Positions 1 to 11,262 of a stretch of DNA of 64,000 nt are shown piece by piece. This DNA comes from Taeniopygia guttata. Lineage: Eukaryota; Chordata; Aves; Passeriformes; Estrildidae. Position 1 is the first letter of the stretch, and each line of letters opens with the position of its first letter. The stretch spans positions 811,001 to 875,000 of the forward strand of contig NC_133028.1 of the NCBI RefSeq assembly GCF_048771995.1, written 5' to 3'. The position numbers were made by a program, and so were the translations under genes. The notes beneath the pieces were generated by a model. That model searched no databases. It was not told where the DNA came from and saw only the letters and a list, made by a program, of their open reading frames with translations.

Positions 1-224
1 CCCTTGGGATGGAGGCTGGGCTTGGAAGGAGCTCCTCTCAGCAAAGAAGTGGCACGAGGTCCTGAAGGGCTGGCAGGAGGCTGGGAGCTCAGTGGGAAGT
101 GTCTCCCAAAGCCTGCAGAGGATTCAAGCTGTGCCTCAGAGATCGTTTCCTCCTGCTCCGCCCGTGGCTTCGGGAGCACCAAGAGGTTCATCTGAGGTTC
201 CTCTCCTGAGCGCTGACCCAGCTC

Positions 225-320
225 ATCTTCTGCTTTATTTCCTGCCATATCTTCTGGTTTATATCCTGCCTTATCTTCTGGTTTATTTCCTGCCTTAGCT
301 TCTGGTTCATCTTCTTGCCT
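225..320. repeat. 24-bp tandem repeat, about 4 copies
   Basis: Pyrimidine-rich units with core CTTCTGGTTTATTTCCTGCC. The unit length is a multiple of three, so it gives a spurious LLVYFLPY-type reading frame. Confidence 0.8.
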
Positions 321-1742
321 TTCCCTTGTTGACAAAGGCAAGAGTATCTTTGTTCTCCACAAGAACCTCCAATGAAGAGGTGGTCATTAACTGATTGATC
401 TGAGCAGAACCCCCAGGACTGACATGGCAGTGAGTGGCTGAGCACTGGCACAGTTCAAGTAGGACTTGAAGGAAAATCTGAGGTATTTGGGAATGTGTTG
501 AGCCCCTTTCCAGCCTTCCAATGAAGGGTGGTGGTGCTTAATGAGGTGTCTGAAGTTCCCTAGTGAGGATGGACTCATTCCTGTCAGAGGCTGGAGAGTG
601 AGTGACCCTTCCAGAGCATCGTGCCACCCCTGGCAGAAGAGGAGGTGACATTTGGGGACAGCAGGTTGCACAGAGCTCCAGTGGAGGCTCCCAGCCCATC
701 TTTGGTAGGAAATGGTGTCCTAAGGAAGTCCTGAACTCCATCTGTGCTTCCAGCCCCAGCAGGATCCAAGCACAGCTTCAGCACTGGCCACGGCTGGTGG
801 ATGTCCCCATCCTCCCTGGAGCAGTTTGGGTTTCCCAGCTGATCCTGCAGGGTCCTGCTGCCAGGGAAGCTCCCAGGGGATGAAGCCTCCCTTTGGACAG
901 GAAGATTTGCCCTGGTGGGCGGACACAGACTGTGCCATCCTGACGTTCCTGTGGATGCCACAGCCACAGCCCTGCCCGGCCCGCTGCAGCTGTTGGGATG
1001 TGGGGTTAGGAATGAAGTCAGAAATCCATTTCACATTCAGGTGCAGTGTGCTGCTTTGAATTGTTTAGTCTGTAGAGTCTGTTAATTTGCTGTGTTCATA
1101 AAAACCCTGTGCTCACAAAAGCCTGTAGCTCACAAAACTGCCTCAAACAAGGTGAAAGGAATGTGAACTTCCAAGCTAGAAGAAAATAAGAAAAGCTCCT
1201 TAACCTTTGAAACGAGAACTAAACCAAAACTAAAAGCTGCAGGAGACAACCAGAGAGCTCTCTGCACAAAGACTAATAAGAAATAAATATGCATATGAAA
1301 AATAATGCATATGCAACAAATTAGGAGACAGAGTTTAGACTCTTGAAGGGTGCACATGTCTTTAAAAATTATTCCACTTCTGCCCAGCACTGTAATAAAC
1401 ACACCACTTTTCAACTTTAATTAGTTGGAGGCCCCTGTCCATACTTCAGTGTTCACAAGCTGTGCTGTGAGGGTTTATCTGGGATCTCTCGAGGCTGGTG
1501 AGATTTATCTCAGCTGAGTTTTGACATCAGAGGACCAGGATCCTCCTCAGGCTTTGCTGCTGGAGTGACACGTGGAGGGCACAGCTGTCACCCCACAGTT
1601 CTGATGGAACCACGCCTGGACATGCCGGGCTCTTGGCTGCAGGGGTCTGCCCCAGCTCCTGCTCCCACCTGCAGTTTCTCTCTCTGGCTTCATCTCCACC
1701 CACAGAAACCGGCCTGGAGCTTTAGAGCTTGCAAGGTCAGGT
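321..1742. other. SFXN5 intron, no recognised feature
   Basis: Unique intronic sequence; 1040-1440 is AT-richer. No exon, RNA gene or known element was recognised. Confidence 0.6.
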
Positions 1743-2255
1743 CACCCTCCGTGGGATAAACTCCAGGTCAGTGTGACAGCAGAGCTTTTTGGGGACCCTC
1801 CATGGGATAAACTCCAGGTCAGTGTGCCAGCAGAGCTTTTTGGGGACCCTCTGTGGGATAAAGTCCAGGTCAGTGTGACAGCAGAGCTTTTTGGGGACCC
1901 TCTGTGGGATAAACTCCAGGTCAGTGTGACAGCAGAGCTTTTTGGGAACCCTCCATGGGATAAAGTCCAGGTCAGTGTGACAGCAGAGCTTTTTGGGGAC
2001 CCTCCATGGGATAAACTCCAGGTCAGTGTGACAGCAGAGCTTTTTGGGGACCCTCTGTGGGATAAAGTCCAGGTCAGTGTGCCAGCAGAGCTTTTTGGGG
2101 ACCCTCCATGGGATAAAGTCCAGGTCAGTGTGACAGCAGAGCTTTTTGGGGACCCTCCATGGGATAAACTCCAGGTCAGTGTGACAGCAGAGCTTTTTGG
2201 GGACCCTCTGTGGGATAAACTCCAGGTCAGTGTGGCAGCAGAGCTTTTTGGGGCG
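1743..2255. repeat. 51-bp minisatellite, about 10 copies
   Basis: Unit contains GATAAACTCCAGGTCAGTGT, GACAGCAGAGC and TTTTTGGGGACCC, with few substitutions between units. Because 51 is divisible by three and the unit lacks stops in several frames, both strands show open repeats of 17 residues. It lies in the last SFXN5 intron. Confidence 0.95.
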
Positions 2256-3197
2256 CTCAGGTGCATTCAAGGCAAGGACAGAGCAGGTTGAGGTGCTCCA
2301 AACCCCCCGAAGCAGTTCCTGGGTGAAGGTATTCCCTAGGAACATGGGAAAGGAGGCCAGGATTAGTCCTGTCCTGCCCTTCCAGTGGTGCTTTGTCCTG
2401 AGCTGCTGCTCCAGCAGCCTCCAGCTCCTTCCTGCCTCAGGGAGGGCTTTGGGTCAGAGCTTCTGCAGAGACCACACAGCCCAAACATTCCAGGCCCTGC
2501 ACGGCTGGGACATTCCAGTCAGGAAAACCCCCAGGTTCTCCTTTTTGTATGGGAACTCCTCATTCCCAATGAAACACGGATAAAAAATTAAATTTTATAA
2601 TTTTAATAAAGATTTGTAGGGAATGGGTATATTTATTTACAGCACTGTGGACTCATGTCGGGATTTATTGCCTTTTAATTTATTGCCTTTTAAGGACGTG
2701 TGTACCTCTGAGAACTTTTAATATTTTTTTATTATTCTTACTAATTTTTATATGTATAGAATTTTACAATGGGTTAATGCATATTCATTTTGCTGATTTT
2801 ACATTATACTTATAGCTAGTTACACTTGTACTCAGTTTTTGTCAGAAAGCACAGAAAGAACTCTTGGGTTATTTTGCCTTGTCTGTTTTAAGGTTTGAGG
2901 AGTTTTTTTTATCTTTTATCTTTTAGTGTGGAAATTTGCATTCTTTCTCTTTAGCTGGGGTAGTTGTGTTAGTCTTGTAGTTACTAGACTAAATAGCATA
3001 TTTAGCAAGCTCAGAGTGGCACATTTTACCTAAATCGAAATGGATTTCTCCTCTGTTAAATTTTTACTTTGTCTCACCACCGTGGGATGATGCTCTCTAA
3101 GGTTCTCCTTCTGGGATGAGCAGATGTTGTGTCCCGGTAATTCCCTTCTGCCTGCTCCACCTGGTGGAATTCCAGCTGCAAATCCACGGTGGTGATG
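2256..3197. other. SFXN5 intron, AT-rich centre
   Basis: 2580-3030 is AT-rich with TTTTAATAAAG and scattered T runs. The remainder is unremarkable. Nothing coding. Confidence 0.6.
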
Positions 3198-3417
3198 CCA
3201 CAGGAGCAGCACTTGCCTTGTCCCGGGGCCACCCCAATTTCCCAAACTCACTGGGAAGCTCTTCCCTGCGGCGCCCTTTGGATTCGTGTCCTGGCACAGC
3301 TGAAACTCCTCTTGCTCAGGAGAGAAGGAGCCGGTGTGGCAAAGCAAAGAACATTTCTGGACCACGGCATCTCCCCTTTCCACAGGGATTTTCACCCCCA
3401 GTTCCTTCTCAAAATGT
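3198..3417. repeat. Unidentified interspersed repeat, copy A
   Basis: About 220 bases from ACAGGAGCAGCACTTGCC to CACCCCCAGTTCCTTCTC, more than 90% identical by eye to 5819-6037 in the same orientation. It contains the shared blocks GCGGCGCCCTTTGG and GTGGCAAAGCAAAGAAC. The family was not recognised; an old LTR fragment is possible. Confidence 0.75.
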
Positions 3418-3512
3418 CAAAATCAAAGCATTTCCCTACTCGCTCCCCAGCGCTCTGGAGCTGGGAGAGCTCAGCCACTTCTGGGAGCAAATGCTTCTCT
3501 AAAATCCTGCAA

Positions 3513-3680
3513 TCATGGAACGGTTTGGGTTGGAAGCGACTCAAAACTCATCTTGTTCCACCCCTTGCCGTGGGCAGGGACACCTTCCACCGCTCCAGGC
3601 TGCTCCAAGCCCCGTCCAGCCTGGTTTTGGACACTTCCAGGGATGGGGCATTTCCAGGGGGAAGGGGCTCCTAAGCAGTG
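3513..3680 (-). mobile_element. CR1 LINE 3' fragment
   Basis: CR1 3' end in reverse orientation: a degenerate ATCATGGAA tail, then GGTTTGGGTTGGAAGCGACT, CCGTGGGCAGGGACACCTTC and GGCTGCTCCAAGCCCC, all typical of avian CR1. It is 5'-truncated. Confidence 0.85.
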
Positions 3681-5366
3681 GTGGTGGAGCCCCTGGGCCA
3701 CTTCAGGGTGGTTAAATTTCCACCTGCTCCACTTGTTTGGGTGATTATTGGTGTCGGTGACACCTGAGGGCCAGGGAAGGTCAGGAGTCAGCAGAGCCCT
3801 GATGGCAGTGGGGGCTGTGCCTTTGTTCTCCCTTCCCTCCTGTCCAGGAGCCTTTGATTTGTGGCCCAGCTGGTTTTTGATGGCTGCTCCTGGGGATGCT
3901 CCTTTGTTTGGCCTCCCAAAGGCGCTGGACATCCTCCAGGGCCCCAAAAGCCCAAGGAGGAGCAGCAGGGCCCTGGCCATGGGGTGGGTGTGGGAGCAGG
4001 GACCCTCTGGAGCGCCCAGGGGCTCCGGGCGCTGGCAGACACGGATCTGGTTTCATGTTTATACCCCTGGCCCTGGGAGACAGGTTCAAGTATGTAAACT
4101 ATCCCCCTGCAAGCACAGGCTGCTGCAGGTGTGTGGGTGCTGGTGGGCATAAAAAAACATTCCTGACACCAGCTCTTTTGAGGAGTCTTCACCTCCTGAT
4201 GGCTATAAGCCATTAGGAGTCAAAAGAAAGAGCTGACATCCGACAAGTCCGGATAAACAGCTAAACATTAACCCTTAAAGTGGCCCGAAAAACAGACTTA
4301 AAAGGCTCTTTGTGGAAAGAAGCCATTTTTTCGCAGGCCTGTTAATTGCTGTCTTTCTTCAGGACACCTTTCAGCAGCACCTACTGTAAACAGAGGGGCT
4401 CTCTCCCCCCAGGATTCCTGCCTGCCCTGCCCATTCCTGGGCCCTCCTGGGCTTTGCTGCTTTATTCTGGGCCTAAAAACCAAATCCCTGCCCCTCTTCA
4501 GCCCACCCTGACCACCCCGGCCACTTGCTGGGAATCTTGGAATACCCTGAGCTGGAGTGAGGAATGATCCACAAGGATCACTGACTCCTGGCCCCACACA
4601 GGAATCCTTAAATCAGAAAAACCCTTTAACACCATCATTCTTGGTCAGAGGCCTCTTCATCTGGTGCACCCCCAGATCTTCCCTGCCCGTCTCCTGCCTT
4701 GCCCCTCTCCTGTCACACAGGCTTGGATTTGTCCTTTTTGGTGGATTTGGGGTTATTTTGGCTCATCTGGAGCAGCTCTGACTGCTCCAAGAGGTGCAGG
4801 ATGCAAAGGAAGGGGATCAGTTGTCCAGACTTGCCTGCTTAGGGCTGAGAATGCCTTATTAATCACATCTCCCGTATATAATTATCTCTAATTGCATTTT
4901 AAATTTCCTGTTCCTAGTGAGGCTGGTGGTCTGCAAGAGAAGGAAATGTGCTGGAGGTTGGGATCCTGAGGAATTTGCTCAGCTTCCCTAAAGCACCAAG
5001 GGCATCCCTAAATCCCACTCTTCCATTGTGCTCTTCCTCCTGAACAGCAGGAGAATTCAGGGGTCGATGTCTTCAGCAAAGAGCAGCAAATTCCTTCTTC
5101 CTTGACAGAACTGCTTGAGGAATTCCTGCTGGAATGGACCTAAGAGTTCATTTTCACCAAAAGGAAACTTTTTAGTAATGTCCGCGTTTAAAAGTAGGAT
5201 TCTTTTTTTTTTTCTTCCAACAAAGGAGAAACTCAGAGTGTCTGTGTAGGTGCTTTTCATTCCAGCAAGGATCGGGAATCATAACTAAATTGCAATTTTG
5301 GGAGCTCTCAAGGCCATATTTGGAGTGGGCTGGTGACTTTTCCACAATCCACTGGTTGAGAAGTTC

Positions 5367-5368
<2 letters not shown>
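3681..5368. other. SFXN5 intron, mostly unique
   Basis: Apart from the candidate element at 4040-4300, no repeat or exon was recognised before the poly(A) run. Confidence 0.55.
4040..4300. promoter_or_regulatory. Candidate conserved noncoding element (SFXN5 intron)
   Basis: Unique, compositionally balanced sequence with GGTTTCATGTTTATACCCC, AAGCCATTAGGAGTC and TAAACAGCTAAACATTAACC amid repetitive DNA. Nothing coding was found. Conservation is inferred from complexity only. Confidence 0.25.

Positions 5369-5401
<33 letters not shown>
5369..5401. repeat. Poly(A) run of about 33 bases
   Basis: Uninterrupted A tract. No parent retrotransposed gene was recognised upstream, so its origin is unclear. 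Confidence 0.85.
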
Positions 5402-5405
<4 letters not shown>

Positions 5406-5818
5406 CATCCTATAATGTGCAGGTCCTTCCAGGAAACCAGGGAGAAGTTTCTTCAGCCCTCTCCTGAGGGAGATCCTGGCCTGGCAAGGCCATGAGCCCT
5501 GAGGTCACCACACAGCTGCTTCTGTGCCTGCCTAAAACCTTTCTGGAGCTGCTGTGGAAATGAATTTATTGTGGTAAACTCAGGTTTACCCCATAAAGGG
5601 CACCCATCCCACCCCTCCCACGCTGAGCAAACCTCCCGAGCAGAGGGGAGAAGGTTCAGCTCCCCCAAAGGCCTTGGGTGTCTCCTCTCTCTGGAAGACA
5701 GACACAGGGGAGGTTTTCTGACCTTGCTGTTTGAAATCTTAGGGTCTCAAAGCTTTTATGTGGGAGATTTTGGTGGTTTTGTTTTAATACTTGAGGTTTC
5801 TGGTGCTGTGGGCAGGTA

Positions 5819-6037
5819 CAGGAGCAGCACTTGCCTTGTCCCAGGGCCACCCCCATTTCCCAAACTCATTGGGAAGCTCTTCCCTGCGGCGCCCTTTGGA
5901 TTCGTGTCCTGGCACAGCTGAAACTCCTCTTGCCCAGGAGAGAAGGAGCCAGTGTGGCAAAGCAAAGAACATTTCTGGACCACGGCCTCTCCCCTTTCCA
6001 TGGGGCTTTTCACCCCCAGTTCTTTCTCAGAATCTTT
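5819..6037. repeat. Unidentified interspersed repeat, copy B
   Basis: Direct copy of 3198-3417, with the same boundaries at ACAGGAGCAGCACTTGCC and CCCCCAGTTCTTTCTC. Sequence outside these limits does not match, so it is a dispersed element rather than a large tandem duplication. It lies about 130 bases from the LTR at 6168. Confidence 0.75.
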
Positions 6038-6167
6038 CCCAGAGGACACAAAGTCACAGCTCTGCAGTGACCTGGAGGTGGTACCATGCTGAAAGTCGAA
6101 GAGCTCAGTGTTAACCAACCCCCAAAAACCCCAGAGAAAGGCTTAGAAACTGTGAGATTTCAAACAG

Positions 6168-6773
6168 TGTCAGAATCTGTGGTATTGATGATTCTGAGAT
6201 TGTAGAAAGTCTCTGTCTGTCAGCCCCCTGCCAAAGCAGAAGCCATAATTGGTCTGTGCTGTTTCAAGGCTGTTTATTCTGTTTATCTCTAACATGTTCT
6301 GCTGCCCTGCCGCAGCTCTGTCCTGCAGGGCAGCGTGTGGGGCTCTGCCCTCAGTGGGATGGTACAAACATTAAATACCACAAACTACCTGTGCTGGATT
6401 TACAATAACGTGCCAATATCTGTCACCTACGTTGGACAGTGTGTCCCCAGCCTGAACCAACAGAAAAATGCCAACACCACAGTGAAACATGGAGGGCATG
6501 AAGAAGGAGAAAAAGGACAAGGCACACCCAATTTCCTCCATCTTGTCCCCTTTGGACCCCTCATCTAGAATCCTAAAATTTTACTTTTGCACCCGTGTCA
6601 CACTTAATTATTACTGATATCAAACACTCATAGCTTGTAATTAATCCTGTAAGATTGAAAACTCTTTTCCATGGGCAGAGAGCACAGCCAGTGTCTCTGG
6701 GGGCTCTGTCCAGGGGGGTTCCTGACACCTGAAGGGTCCCAGGGCAGCCAGAGGGAAGCTCTGGACTCCCACA
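6168..6773 (-). mobile_element. Solo LTR, ERVK-type, with AAACAG target duplication
   Basis: A 606-bp solo LTR on the minus strand. On its own strand it starts TGTGGGAGTCC and ends TTCTGACA, and it is flanked by perfect 6-bp duplications AAACAG (6162-6167 and 6774-6779). The 6-bp duplication indicates an ERVK-like (class II) integrase. It carries a poly(A) signal (TTTATT on plus, 6273-6278). No internal retroviral sequence is left, so it arose by LTR-LTR recombination. It is the inverted partner of the LTR at 10652-11256. Confidence 0.93.
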
Positions 6774-7200
6774 AAACAGAGAAGTTCCTCGTGCCTGCCA
6801 GATGTCCCTGATGTCACCTTGAGGTGGCAGAGGGTCCCTGGCAGTGGGAGGTGAGAGCAGAGAGCTGCTGGGGATGGTTTGGGGATGAGCCCGGGGCTGG
6901 AGCTGGGACACGCCGGGAGCGGGGGTCACTCCCCAGCTGTGGGGCTCTCATCCCACCTGCTGCTCTCTTATCATCGCTGTTATCATCATTCCAGAGACAC
7001 CCTGGGCGAGGGCAGCTCCCTGCTCCAGCCACAAATCCACTTCTCCAAATTTCCCTTCCTTTTCCTTTTCCTTCCCCCACACCCACATTTCCCTTCATCC
7101 CATCTGATTAAATGCTGAGGTATCTGCTGAGTATTTTTCCTCAGACAAGCTGTGCTGTGGTAATTCCCCAAAAGTGAGATTAAAAACTCCCACCCTTGAT

Positions 7201-7360
7201 TGTGGAATCATGAAATTAATTTGGAAAAGACTTTTAAGGTCACCAAGTCCAACCATTAACCCAGCACCACCAAACCACAGAACCACAGAATCATTTAGGC
7301 TGGGAAAAACCTTTAAAATCATCAACTCCAGCCATGAAGCCAGCACTGCCCAGGCCAGTG
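7201..7360 (-). mobile_element. Two tandem CR1 LINE 3' ends
   Basis: Two consecutive reverse-oriented CR1 3' termini. The first runs TGGAATCATGAAATTAATTT into AAGTCCAACCATTAACCC. The second starts CAGAATCATTTAGGCTGGG at about 7286 and runs into CAACTCCAGCCATG. The younger copy probably inserted into the older. Confidence 0.8.
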
Positions 7361-7494
7361 AAGTGGGGGAAGTTGCAATCCCACAGCTGTCCCAAAAATC
7401 CCGAAATCTGCTCTGCTTCAGGGCAATTGGTTATTCACATTTAGGCTGAGGGCAGGAACATCCCTGCAAAGCATCCCTGGCAAATAAAGTGTCT

Positions 7495-7860
7495 CCTGAA
7501 ATGGAAAACCTTCAAAACAACAACAGCCAAATATTCCAGGACAGCCAAATATTCCAGGAAAAGAAAAAAAAAAAAATCTCCTGAAGTTAATAACTCTCAA
7601 AAGAAAAAAACAACCAAATATTCCAGAACAACCAAATATTCCAGGACAAAAGAAAAAAAAAACCGAAAAAAAACCCCCAAAAAACAAAAAACAAACCAAC
7701 CAAAAAAAACACCCCAAAAAACTCCTGAACTTAATAACTCTCAAAAGCCAAAACAACCAAATATTCCAGAATAGCCAAATATTCCAGGACAAAAATCTGA
7801 ACTTAATAACTCTCAAAAGCTAAATAACCAAATATTCCAGAATAGCCAAATGTTCCAACT
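7495..7860. repeat. A-rich array with CAAATATTCCAG units
   Basis: Repeated CCAAATATTCCAGRA and TAATAACTCTCAAAAG blocks separated by A and AAAAC runs. The irregular structure suggests several rounds of partial duplication. Confidence 0.8.
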
Positions 7861-8070
7861 TTCCTTTTTTTTCTGTTTTTGGTTTGGGTTTTTTTTTGTT
7901 TTGTTTTGTTTTGTTTAGTTTTTGTTTTTGTTTTTTTTGGTGGGGGTTAGGTTTTTTTGGATTTTTTTTTTGGTTGGTTAGGGTTTTTTTGGGTTTTTTG
8001 GTTTTGTTTTTTGGGGGTTTTGGTGAGGTTTTTTTTGTTTTATGGTTTTTTTGGGGGTTTTTTTTTGTCT
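7861..8070. repeat. G/T-only low-complexity tract
   Basis: About 210 bases almost entirely T and G (GGTTTTTT, GGGTTTTTTGG). Very strong strand asymmetry. Confidence 0.85.
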
Positions 8071-8139
8071 GAAAATGATGTTCTGGGAAGGCAGAAGGGA
8101 GGTGGATGCAGTCAAAGCAGTCTGGTTGTTCTTTGCCAT

Positions 8140-8245
8140 GAAGGATCTGGTCACCAGCACCCAGCCCCAGCTGCTGTAGGACAGGGTAGAAATGAGAGGA
8201 TTTTTAAGGTCCCTTCCAAGCAAACCATTCCATGGTTCTAATCTT
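8140..8245 (+). mobile_element. CR1 LINE 3' terminus (fragment)
   Basis: Ends with TTTTTAAGGTCCCTTCCAAG and CCATTCCATGGTTCT, the CR1 3' terminal signature in forward orientation. The upstream part is too diverged to bound. Confidence 0.55.
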
Positions 8246-8639
8246 GAGCTGCCAGGAGACTTTCCACGGTTTTGTGAAAAACATTTTGACTCAATACATT
8301 ATTTTTTATTATGAAAACTGAATATTTCTTTCAAAGAAAGGGGTCAAAAAGACTCGGGAGAAACCTAAAATGAAAATAACTGTTCTGGTCACCTCTTAAA
8401 TTCAATTTTTATTATTAATTTGAAGGAAAACTTCACAAAATTCAGGTTTCTTTCAAAACTCTTTTCCCCCAACTCTGTGATTCGGGCAGAAAACTGAATA
8501 TCAATAATTCATGAATCATTAATTTGTACTTCAGCCTTGAGAACTTCTCTCAACCAGTGTGTCCAGCTTTGGGACACACCAGGATTTCAGCTGGGTGGAA
8601 AAACTGGGAAGGTGTCGGAAAAGAGCTTTAACACCAACA

Positions 8640-8935
8640 TTTCAGGCAACAGTCGGCCCTGCTGAGGAGAACCACCAGTCACCTTCCATGGCAAGGACAC
8701 CTTCCATGGGCAGGGACACCTTCCATGGACACCTTCCATGGGCAGGGACACCTTCCATGGACACCTTCCATGGCCAGGGACACCTTCCATGGGCAGGGAC
8801 ACCTTCCATGGGCAGGGACACCTTCCATGGGCAGGGAAACCTTCCATGGTCAGGGACACCTTCCATGGACACCTCCCATGGACAGGGACACCTTCCATGG
8901 ACACCTTCCACTAGGCCAGGTGCTCCAAGTCCCAT
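8640..8935 (-). mobile_element. CR1 LINE fragment expanded into a minisatellite
   Basis: Reverse-oriented CR1 core. The outer right part, CCACTAGGCCAGGTGCTCC, is canonical CR1, but the CCATGGGCAGGGACACCTT segment just before it is amplified about 11 times (8688-8912), in units of 12, 19 and 28 bases. Confidence 0.75.
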
Positions 8936-9159
8936 AATCCGAGGGGAGCTGGTCAGTGACCTGAAATGCTTCTGAGACACCCACGAATCCATGGGACAGG
9001 ATGGATCCATCCAGAGGGGCTGGGAGAGGGAAGGAAGGACTCACTGAGACATTTCCCACCGTTTATAGCACTCCTGGGTAACTGGGAAGGTCCCACTTGA
9101 CTGGGAATGCAAATGGGTGGGGACCTCATGACAAGAAAGGGACTGGAGAGTGGCCAGGG

Positions 9160-9460
9160 CAGGGAATGGGGCTGGGAAGGGGCTGGAGAGTTCCTGAGGG
9201 AGCTGGGAAGGGAATGGAGAGTTCCTGAGGGAGCTGGGAAGGGGCTGGAGAGTTCCTGAGGGAGATGGGAAGGGGCTGGAGAGTTCCTGAGGGAGCTGGG
9301 AAGGGGCTGGAGAGTTCCTGAGGGAGTTGGGAAGGGGCTGGAGAGTTCCTGAGGGAGCTGGGAAGGGGCTGGAGAGTTCCTGAGGGACCTGGGAAGGGGC
9401 TGGAGAGTTCCTGAGGGAGCTGGGAAGGGGCTGGAGAGTTCCTGAGGGAGCTGAGGGGGC
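9160..9460. repeat. 31-bp minisatellite derived from CR1
   Basis: About nine tandem copies of a 31-bp unit containing GGCTGGAGAGTTCCTGAGGG. The same unit occurs three times at 59265-59345, in the same place relative to a second CR1 copy, so the array grew from CR1 sequence. The unit is open in several frames but is not a gene. Confidence 0.85.
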
Positions 9461-9830
9461 TCAGCCTGGAGCAGAGGAGGCTCAGGGGGACCTTGTGGCT
9501 CTGCACAGCTCCTGCCAGGGGGGACAGCCGGGGGGATTTGGGATCTGTTCCCAGGGAACAGGGACAGGAGGAGAGGGAATGGCCTCAGGGGAGCCTTGGG
9601 GTGGACATCAGCAGGAATTTCTCCATAGAAAGGGTGGTCAGGCCTTGGAAATGCCCAGAGAAGTTTGGAGTGCCCATCCCTGGAGAGATTTCAAAGAATG
9701 TGAGGCTGTGGCACTTAGGGACATGTGGCAGTGGTGGCCCTGGCAGTGCTGGGGGATGGTTGGGCTTTGTGGTCTCCGAGCTCCTTTCCAACCCCGAGCA
9801 TTCCATGATTCCGTGGTTCCATGGCCCTTC
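9455..9830 (+). mobile_element. CR1 LINE 3' region
   Basis: Forward CR1 starting CTCAGCCTGGAGCAGAGGAG and ending CTCCTTTCCAACCCCGAGCA, then a degenerate ATTCCATGATTCC tail, which is the CR1 3' signature. The 31-bp minisatellite is fused to its left side. Confidence 0.88.
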
Positions 9831-10111
9831 CTACGCCTGGCTGAGCTTCCCGAGGGCTCTGAGAGCCTGGCCCTGCCCTGGGCTCTGCCCTGGTGACCGA
9901 GGCCTGGGAGGGGATGGCCCAGAGCTGCTGGAAGGGCTGGGAGACCCTTCCCAGGCTCCCGAGGAGCCGCCACCACCTCTCCCCGCTGGCAGCAGCAGAA
10001 GACACAGTGACCATGCTGGCCCTCCCTTCCCCCACCCCGGAGCAGCATCCGTCAGTCCCCATGACCCTCCCCCTCCCAAAATTGGCTGCTTTCTCCCTTC
10101 TTCTCCCCCCC

Positions 10112-10140
10112 TCCTCTTTTTTTTTTTTTTTTTTTTTTTT
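10112..10140. repeat. Poly(T) run
   Basis: About 26 consecutive T after CCCCCTCCTC. No associated element was recognised. Confidence 0.8.
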
Positions 10141-10651
10141 TGGCTGAGTGATGAGCTGTATGCCAAATCCATCTGCTCCTGTCTCCCCTAGCTGCCTTCC
10201 ATATCGTTCCAGGATCCCTGGCAGCCAGCCTAGACCTATCTCTCTCCCTGCACTCTCCGGAGCACATTCCTTTCTACACCTTTTCCCGAGCTGGGATAGA
10301 AATGAGTATCAACCCCAAACAAAAAGCATCTGCTTTCTGCCTGCTGCTGCCTCACCGGCCTCGCCTGCACGCTGCACCCGTGTCAGCAGCCACGCAAACA
10401 CACACAGCCCCCCGCTCGCCCCCGGCCCGGCGCCTGCCGGGATTTGGGGTGCCGGGAGCTCCCCCGCGCCGCTCCCGCGCCGGCTCCGCAGCACCAGCTG
10501 TGACCACCGCACCATTTGTTCCTCCAGCCCACGCCAGCACTCCGAGCCAGTTCTTTATCACCCCAATTAGCCTTGTCTGAGCTGATGAGAGGAGAGAGGC
10601 TTCCACTGCAAGGCAGGGATGGGGGAAGAGAGCTGGAGAGCCGTGGGTACC

Positions 10652-11256
10652 TGTGGGAATCCAGGGCTTCCCTCTGGCTGCCCTGGGACCTGGCAGGGGT
10701 CAGGAACCCCCCTGGACAGAGCCCCCAGAGACACTGGCTGTGATCTCTGCCCATGGAAAAGAGTTTTCAATCTTACAGGATCAATTACCAGCTCTGAGTG
10801 TTTGATATAAGTCATAATTAAGTGTGACATGGGTGCAAAAGTAAAATTTTAGATTTCTAGATTAGGGGTTCAGAGGGGACAAGATGGAGGAAATTGGGTG
10901 TGCCTTGTCCTTTTTCTCCTTCTTCATGCCCTCCATGTTTCACTGTGGTGTTGGCATTTTCTGTTGGTTTAGGCTGGGGACACACTGTCCAACGTAGGTG
11001 ACAGATATTGGCACGTTATTGTAAATCCAACACAGGTAGTTTGTGGTATTTAATGTTTGTAACATCCCACTGAGGGCAGAGCCCCACACGCTGCCCTGCA
11101 GGACAGAGCTGCGGCAGGGCAGCAGAACATGTTAGAGATAAACAGAATAAACACCCTTGAAACAGCACAGACCAATTATGGCTTCTGCTTTGGCAGCGGG
11201 GCTGACAGAGAGATTTTCTACAATCTCAGGATCATCAATACCCACAGATTCCGACA
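10652..11256 (+). mobile_element. Solo LTR, ERVK-type, with GGTACC target duplication
   Basis: A 605-bp solo LTR of the same family as the copy at 6168-6773, in the opposite orientation. It starts TGTGGGAATCC and ends TTCCGACA and is flanked by perfect 6-bp duplications GGTACC (10646-10651 and 11257-11262). The AATAAA at 11146-11151 near the 3' end fixes the orientation. The two copies align end to end with only scattered differences. No retroviral coding sequence is present. Confidence 0.94.
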
Positions 11257-11262
11257 GGTACC

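Noticed and set aside
1737-2345. Long open frames on both strands encoding 17-residue repeats
   Set aside because: The DNA unit is 51 bp and lacks stops in several frames at once; no splice signals, start context or family similarity. It is a minisatellite in an intron.
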